In this document: positions 13,206 through 13,543 of the stretch, one piece after another
How positions within the stretch are numbered: the first letter of the stretch is position 1
Layout: each line of letters begins with the position of its first letter
NCBI GenBank assembly: GCA_050742455.1
Contig: JBOGIG010000051.1
Coordinates: forward strand, 1-13,543
Direction: 5' to 3'
Source of the DNA: JBOGIG01 sp050742455
GTDB lineage: Bacteria > Actinomycetota > Acidimicrobiia > Acidimicrobiales > JBOGIG01
DNA: 13,543 nucleotides
The notes under the pieces: model-generated
What the model was told of the DNA's origin: nothing
The model's database searches: none
The model's input: only the letters and a program-made list of their open reading frames with translations
Position numbers and translations under genes: made by a program

Positions 13206-13543
13206 ATGAACGTAGGCACGGTCCTGGGGCCATACGAATTGGGTGAGCAACTGGGGCAGGGAACCTGGGGCCTGTCGTACCGGGCCAGGCGGGCTGACGG
13301 ACCGGATTACCCTTTGCCGGGGTCGACGGCGGAGGCCCCGGCATGGTCCTGGGTGGTCAAGGTGATCCCGACCAGCGCCGACCGGAGTCTTGCTCTTCGG
13401 GTGCGCAGCTGTGCCAAGGCTTGGTCCTGCCTGGGCCACCCCGGGATCCTGGTTCCCACGGAAATCCTCGAGGACGGCGAATCGGTGGCCCTGGTGTACG
13501 AGTTCCAGGTGCGTGGCTCGCTGGCCGGGGCCCGTGGCTCGCT
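13206..13543 (+). CDS. Protein-kinase-like protein, N-terminal part only (cut by window end)
   Basis: The open frame starting at ATG 13206 gives 112 residues before the window ends, with no stop. It begins 'LGPYELGEQLGQGTWGLSYRA' (7-27), whose GQGTWG (17-22) is a glycine-rich ATP loop of the PknB-like Ser/Thr kinase kind. It continues with 'WVVKVIP' (49-55), in which K52 fits the ATP-anchoring lysine. 'LGHPGILVPTEILEDGESVALVYEF' (76-100, shown across two strands) matches the HPNIV and hinge-leading region. By simple alignment the alpha-C glutamate position falls on C69 in 'RSCAKAW', so this glutamate appears missing. The catalytic loop lies beyond the window. A 21-bp repeat starts at the edge. 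A weak GGTGT precedes the ATG. It could be a regulator unrelated to the glycan locus. Confidence 0.75.
   Translation, partial: MNVGTVLGPYELGEQLGQGTWGLSYRARRADGPDYPLPGSTAEAPAWSWVVKVIPTSADRSLALRVRSCAKAWSCLGHPGILVPTEILEDGESVALVYEFQVRGSLAGARGS
13512..13543. repeat. 21-bp-period direct repeat at the window edge, within the kinase-like gene
   Basis: The 11 bases cgtggctcgct occur at 13512-13522 and 13533-13543, a 21-base step, each encoding Arg-Gly-Ser(-Leu). The second copy runs into the end of the window, so whether this is a pair or the start of a longer array cannot be seen. Confidence 0.6.

Overview
The window looks like a chromosomal piece of a GC-rich Gram-positive-type bacterium, most likely an actinobacterium (Actinomycetota). 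The basis is the high GC by eye, frequent GTG/TTG starts, a minimal CpaB-TadZ-CpaF-TadB-TadC pilus set without an obvious secretin, and the start of a Ser/Thr protein kinase gene. An Acidimicrobiia-like source is possible, but the sequence alone does not settle it. No rRNA, tRNA, CRISPR array, integrase or insertion sequence was recognised.

Left part (about 1-5660, minus strand): a tightly packed Tad/Flp pilus assembly operon in transcription order cpaB, tadZ (cpaE-like), cpaF (tadA), tadB, tadC. Genes overlap by 1-4 bases or sit 1-13 bases apart, which suggests translational coupling. A good sigma70-like promoter (TTGATT, 17-base spacer, TATGGT) lies upstream of cpaB. The first three genes each carry an in-frame tandem repeat array: a 60-bp unit at the CpaB C-terminus, about ten 15-bp units inside the TadZ ATPase domain, and an 18-bp unit in the CpaF tail. 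The pilin, pseudopilins and prepilin peptidase are not in the window.

Middle part (about 5900-13135, both strands): a cell-surface polysaccharide locus of the ABC-transporter-dependent type. On the plus strand are the export permease (wzm) and a sugar-1-phosphate nucleotidyltransferase resembling glucose-1-phosphate cytidylyltransferase. Converging on them from the minus strand are the transport ATPase with a C-terminal substrate-binding-type domain (wzt), a hexapeptide-repeat acyltransferase, a glycosyltransferase fused to a SAM methyltransferase, and a second hexapeptide acyltransferase. A short-chain NAD-dependent sugar-nucleotide dehydratase of the CDP-glucose / GDP-mannose 4,6-dehydratase kind lies upstream of wzt. 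A plausible reading is: nucleotidyltransferase plus dehydratase make an NDP-4-keto-6-deoxy sugar; the glycosyltransferase/methyltransferase and acyltransferases build and decorate the glycan; Wzm/Wzt export it.

Right edge (13206-13543, plus strand): the N-terminal part of a protein-kinase-like gene, divergent from the dehydratase and cut by the window end.

The most unusual feature is the repeated occurrence of unrelated, frame-preserving tandem repeats in at least four, possibly five, genes, plus a 22-bp duplication at the end of tadC that includes its stop codon. This suggests a local or genome-wide process that expands short coding repeats.
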